Positions 61,989-64,000 of a stretch of DNA of 64,000 nt are shown piece by piece. A program made the translations under genes and the position numbers. The DNA lies in contig NZ_JACAOS010000015.1 in assembly GCF_013386165.1 (NCBI RefSeq), positions 62,001 to 126,000 on the forward strand, written 5' to 3'. Under the pieces are notes generated by a model. That model was not told the origin of the DNA, ran no database searches, and saw only the letters and a program-made list of their open reading frames with translations. Origin of the DNA: Pseudomonas gingeri. GTDB taxonomy: Bacteria > Pseudomonadota > Gammaproteobacteria > Pseudomonadales > Pseudomonadaceae. Within the stretch, counting starts at the first letter, position 1. Each line of letters begins with the position of its first letter.

Positions 61989-62396
61989 ATGATCCTTGAT
62001 CCGCAACGTTTCACTGTCTACGACATTCAGGCATTCCCCCTCGTTATTGCCTGCAATGAGGCCATCGTTCCCGGTTATGCCGAGCAGTGGGAACGGGAAC
62101 TGGATGCGCTGGTAGCGCAGCCGCAGCCCTTTGTGATCATTTTTCCAGAGGGCCGGCCTGAAGCAGAAAGCCATGAGGATCGCAAACGCAGGATGGCATG
62201 GTTCAAGGCGAACCGGCAGCGATTGGGTAGTGTCTGCCGGGCGCTGATCAGCATCGAATACGATGCCCGGGAGCGCGAACAGGCACAGGCACGTGCGCAG
62301 GATCTGGCCAAAGTGTTTGGCGTTGCCCTTGAAACCACGGCGACGCGAGAAGAGGCGCAGCTACTCGCGCGACGGCTACTGCTGGAGATGGATTGA
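61989..62396 (+). CDS. Conserved hypothetical protein downstream of the pump
   Basis: 135 residues from the ATG at 61989 with TGGAGA upstream; ATG 61938, overlapping the EmrB stop, is an alternative. The protein is a soluble, probably alpha/beta then helical protein (FTVYDIQAFPLVIACNEAIVPGYAEQWERELDALV; RDLAKV-type helices at the end, rich in Ala, Arg, Glu). No family recognised. Position suggests it is read with the pump genes. Confidence 0.65.
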   Translation: MILDPQRFTVYDIQAFPLVIACNEAIVPGYAEQWERELDALVAQPQPFVIIFPEGRPEAESHEDRKRRMAWFKANRQRLGSVCRALISIEYDAREREQAQARAQDLAKVFGVALETTATREEAQLLARRLLLEMD

Positions 62397-62690
62397 AGGG
62401 GGTCCTTGACCCGAAAAGCGGGGACACCCATCAGCCGGTCTTGAATCAAGGCTACAAGCAACCGACAACTGCAGCATTATCTCGCGGCCCGCCAGGGCCC
62501 ATGGATAGAGCGCAGCGTGCCGTGCCCCCGGCCTCAAAAAGTGACAGGGAACAGCCCTCGAAGCGACCTGTCCGTGTCAAGATCGGCAAGCGTCAACGAA
62601 AGATTGATGTTATTTTGATATCACTCGGATTAGGCCGTGAAGAATCGTTTAAGCACCGAGAAATCACCTCTAATTCACCGAGTTTGCCAC

Positions 62691-64000
62691 TTGAACATCC
62701 TGAATCAATCCAAATTCTCGACCAAGCTTTTGTCCTCATTCGCTATCTGTGCCCTGATCACCCTCGCCGTCGGTGGGTTAGGCATGGCGGGGATCAACCG
62801 TTTGGCCAATGCGCTGTCGTTGACCTTCTCCAACAGCCTGGTTTCGGTGGGCAACGTCAACGAGACGCTGTCCAGCCTGATCGCTCACAACCGCGAACTC
62901 TACCGCTTGCTCGATGCTCAGGACGGCGGCGTGTCCGAAGCGGACAAGACACGTATTCGCCAGTCCCTGGCAACCTATCTGGCGCGGGCGGAAAAGGCTT
63001 TCACGACCTACCGGGCCACGCCGCTGGAGGCTGATGAGCGGGCGGCGGGAGACAAGTACGCAGCGCGGTGGCCCAGTTATGTGGCAGGTGCGCAGAAGGT
63101 CATTGAGCTGATGGATGCCAACGATCTTGTCCAGGCACGCATTCGCTTGAACGCGCTGTCACTTGAGGTGTTCAACATCTCTCGCGATGACCTGCGAATC
63201 ATGATCGATTCGAACAATCGGCAGATCAAGGAAGGAGCCGAGGGTGCCCAGGCGCTCAAAGCAAGCTCCACACTGATGTTGCTGGCGGGGATTGTGATCG
63301 CCTTTCTGGTGGCCGCCACGCTTGGCATCTTGATTACCCGCATGATTACTCGCCCACTGGCGGTAGCGGTCGAGCATGCACAGCGCATTGCCCGTGGCGA
63401 CCTGACCCAGAGTATTTCCACTACCCGCGGCGATGAAGCGGGGCAATTGCTCAATGCCCTGGCGGAGATGCAAAACGGCTTGAGGCAAACCCTTCAGCAG
63501 ATCGCCAGTGCCTCGGACCAGTTGGCCTCGGCAGCCGAAGAGCTGAGCGCAGTGACACAGGAAAGTACCCATGGCCTGACACGGCAGAATGACGAAATCC
63601 AGCAAGCAGCCACTGCCATCAACCAGATGACGGCGGCCGTCGAGGAGGTAGCGCGCAATGCCGTGTCGACGTCCGAGGCCTCCAAAGCCGCAACCGACGA
63701 CGCCGCTCATGGCCGCAGCCAGGTCAACCATACGCTCACAGGCATCAGCACCATGGTGGAAGAGATCACCGAGTCGACCGAGACGGTGATCGAACTGGCC
63801 GGGAACATTCAGGGCGTCAGCAAAGTACTGGACGTTATCCGCAGCATCGCCGAACAGACCAACCTGCTGGCGCTCAATGCCGCCATCGAAGCCGCCCGTG
63901 CTGGCGAACAGGGACGCGGGTTTGCGGTGGTGGCCGATGAAGTACGAGCACTCGCCCACCGCACCCAAACCTCAACCATAGAAATCGAAGGCATGATCAG
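62691..64000 (+). CDS. Methyl-accepting chemotaxis protein, partial
   Basis: Runs off the right edge after about 436 residues. No ATG precedes the first membrane helix; TTG 62691 ([16 protein letters not shown]) is the probable start. There is a membrane helix near 14-34, a helical-bundle sensor of about 150 residues, a second helix near 200-222, HAMP ([17 protein letters not shown]) and the signalling domain up to [17 protein letters not shown] and beyond. The last part of the hairpin and any pentapeptide are outside the window. Ligand unknown. Confidence 0.92.
   Translation, partial: MNILNQSKFSTKLLSSFAICALITLAVGGLGMAGINRLANALSLTFSNSLVSVGNVNETLSSLIAHNRELYRLLDAQDGGVSEADKTRIRQSLATYLARAEKAFTTYRATPLEADERAAGDKYAARWPSYVAGAQKVIELMDANDLVQARIRLNALSLEVFNISRDDLRIMIDSNNRQIKEGAEGAQALKASSTLMLLAGIVIAFLVAATLGILITRMITRPLAVAVEHAQRIARGDLTQSISTTRGDEAGQLLNALAEMQNGLRQTLQQIASASDQLASAAEELSAVTQESTHGLTRQNDEIQQAATAINQMTAAVEEVARNAVSTSEASKAATDDAAHGRSQVNHTLTGISTMVEEITESTETVIELAGNIQGVSKVLDVIRSIAEQTNLLALNAAIEAARAGEQGRGFAVVADEVRALAHRTQTSTIEIEGMI

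Overview
The window looks like chromosome of a fluorescens-group Pseudomonas. Coding is dense and GC-rich. The hutU, uppP, AtuA/CitMHS, BdlA-like and EmrAB-like genes are of Pseudomonas type, and two REPIN-like repeat pairs lie near 19.2-19.5 kb. All assignments come from reading the sequence and its translations. No database search was possible.

Layout. 1-1165: a serine recombinase runs off the left edge and abuts the 3' piece of a LysE-type exporter gene, as at the end of an integrated element. 1.3-6.5 kb: DUF2867 protein, GIY-YIG-like protein, chemoreceptor, diguanylate cyclase and a response regulator with a CheC/CheX-like output. 6.6-12.4 kb: two DJ-1/PfpI proteins (a GlxA-type regulator and isonitrile hydratase), then an AtuA-type/CitMHS operon with a LysR regulator. 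12.5-15.9 kb: LysR regulator with 2-oxoglutarate hydroxylase, TSUP exporter and YbaK-type tRNA editing domain. 16-19 kb: GNAT, DUF2252, UppP. 19.2-22.1 kb: REPINs, a 50-residue lipoprotein, two YXWGXW proteins and an ECF sigma operon. 22.1-25.7 kb: chitinase and AA10 LPMO, both without signal peptide, then an AraC regulator and a LysE exporter. 25.8-31.3 kb: BdlA-like receptor, AraC/SDR pair and small conserved proteins. 31.3-39.6 kb: LysR, a histidine-ammonia-lyase homologue lacking the MIO tripeptide, urocanate hydratase and a complete polar amino acid ABC importer, with HutC-like palindromes. 39.7-48.7 kb: aldo/keto reductase, tripartite efflux operon with TetR, Mug glycosylase and two exporters. 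48.7-56.7 kb: a tightly overlapping six-gene operon (thermostable-hemolysin family, adenylate-forming ligase, Fe/2OG oxygenase, two class III aminotransferase homologues of which one lacks the PLP lysine, amidase) with a divergent LysR. 57.4-64 kb: PL7 alginate lyase, AraC regulator with an EmrAB-type pump, small unknown protein and a partial chemoreceptor.

Most interesting parts: (1) the MIO-less lyase next to hutU and an importer, which may degrade a histidine betaine such as ergothioneine; (2) the uncharacterised operon at 48.7-55.6 kb, which reads like a small biosynthetic pathway for an acylated or adenylated amino compound; (3) the hydroxylase/exporter/tRNA-editing set at 13.5-15.9 kb, which has the logic of making, exporting and tolerating an amino acid analogue; (4) the signal-less chitinase/LPMO pair; (5) the recombinase-disrupted lysE.
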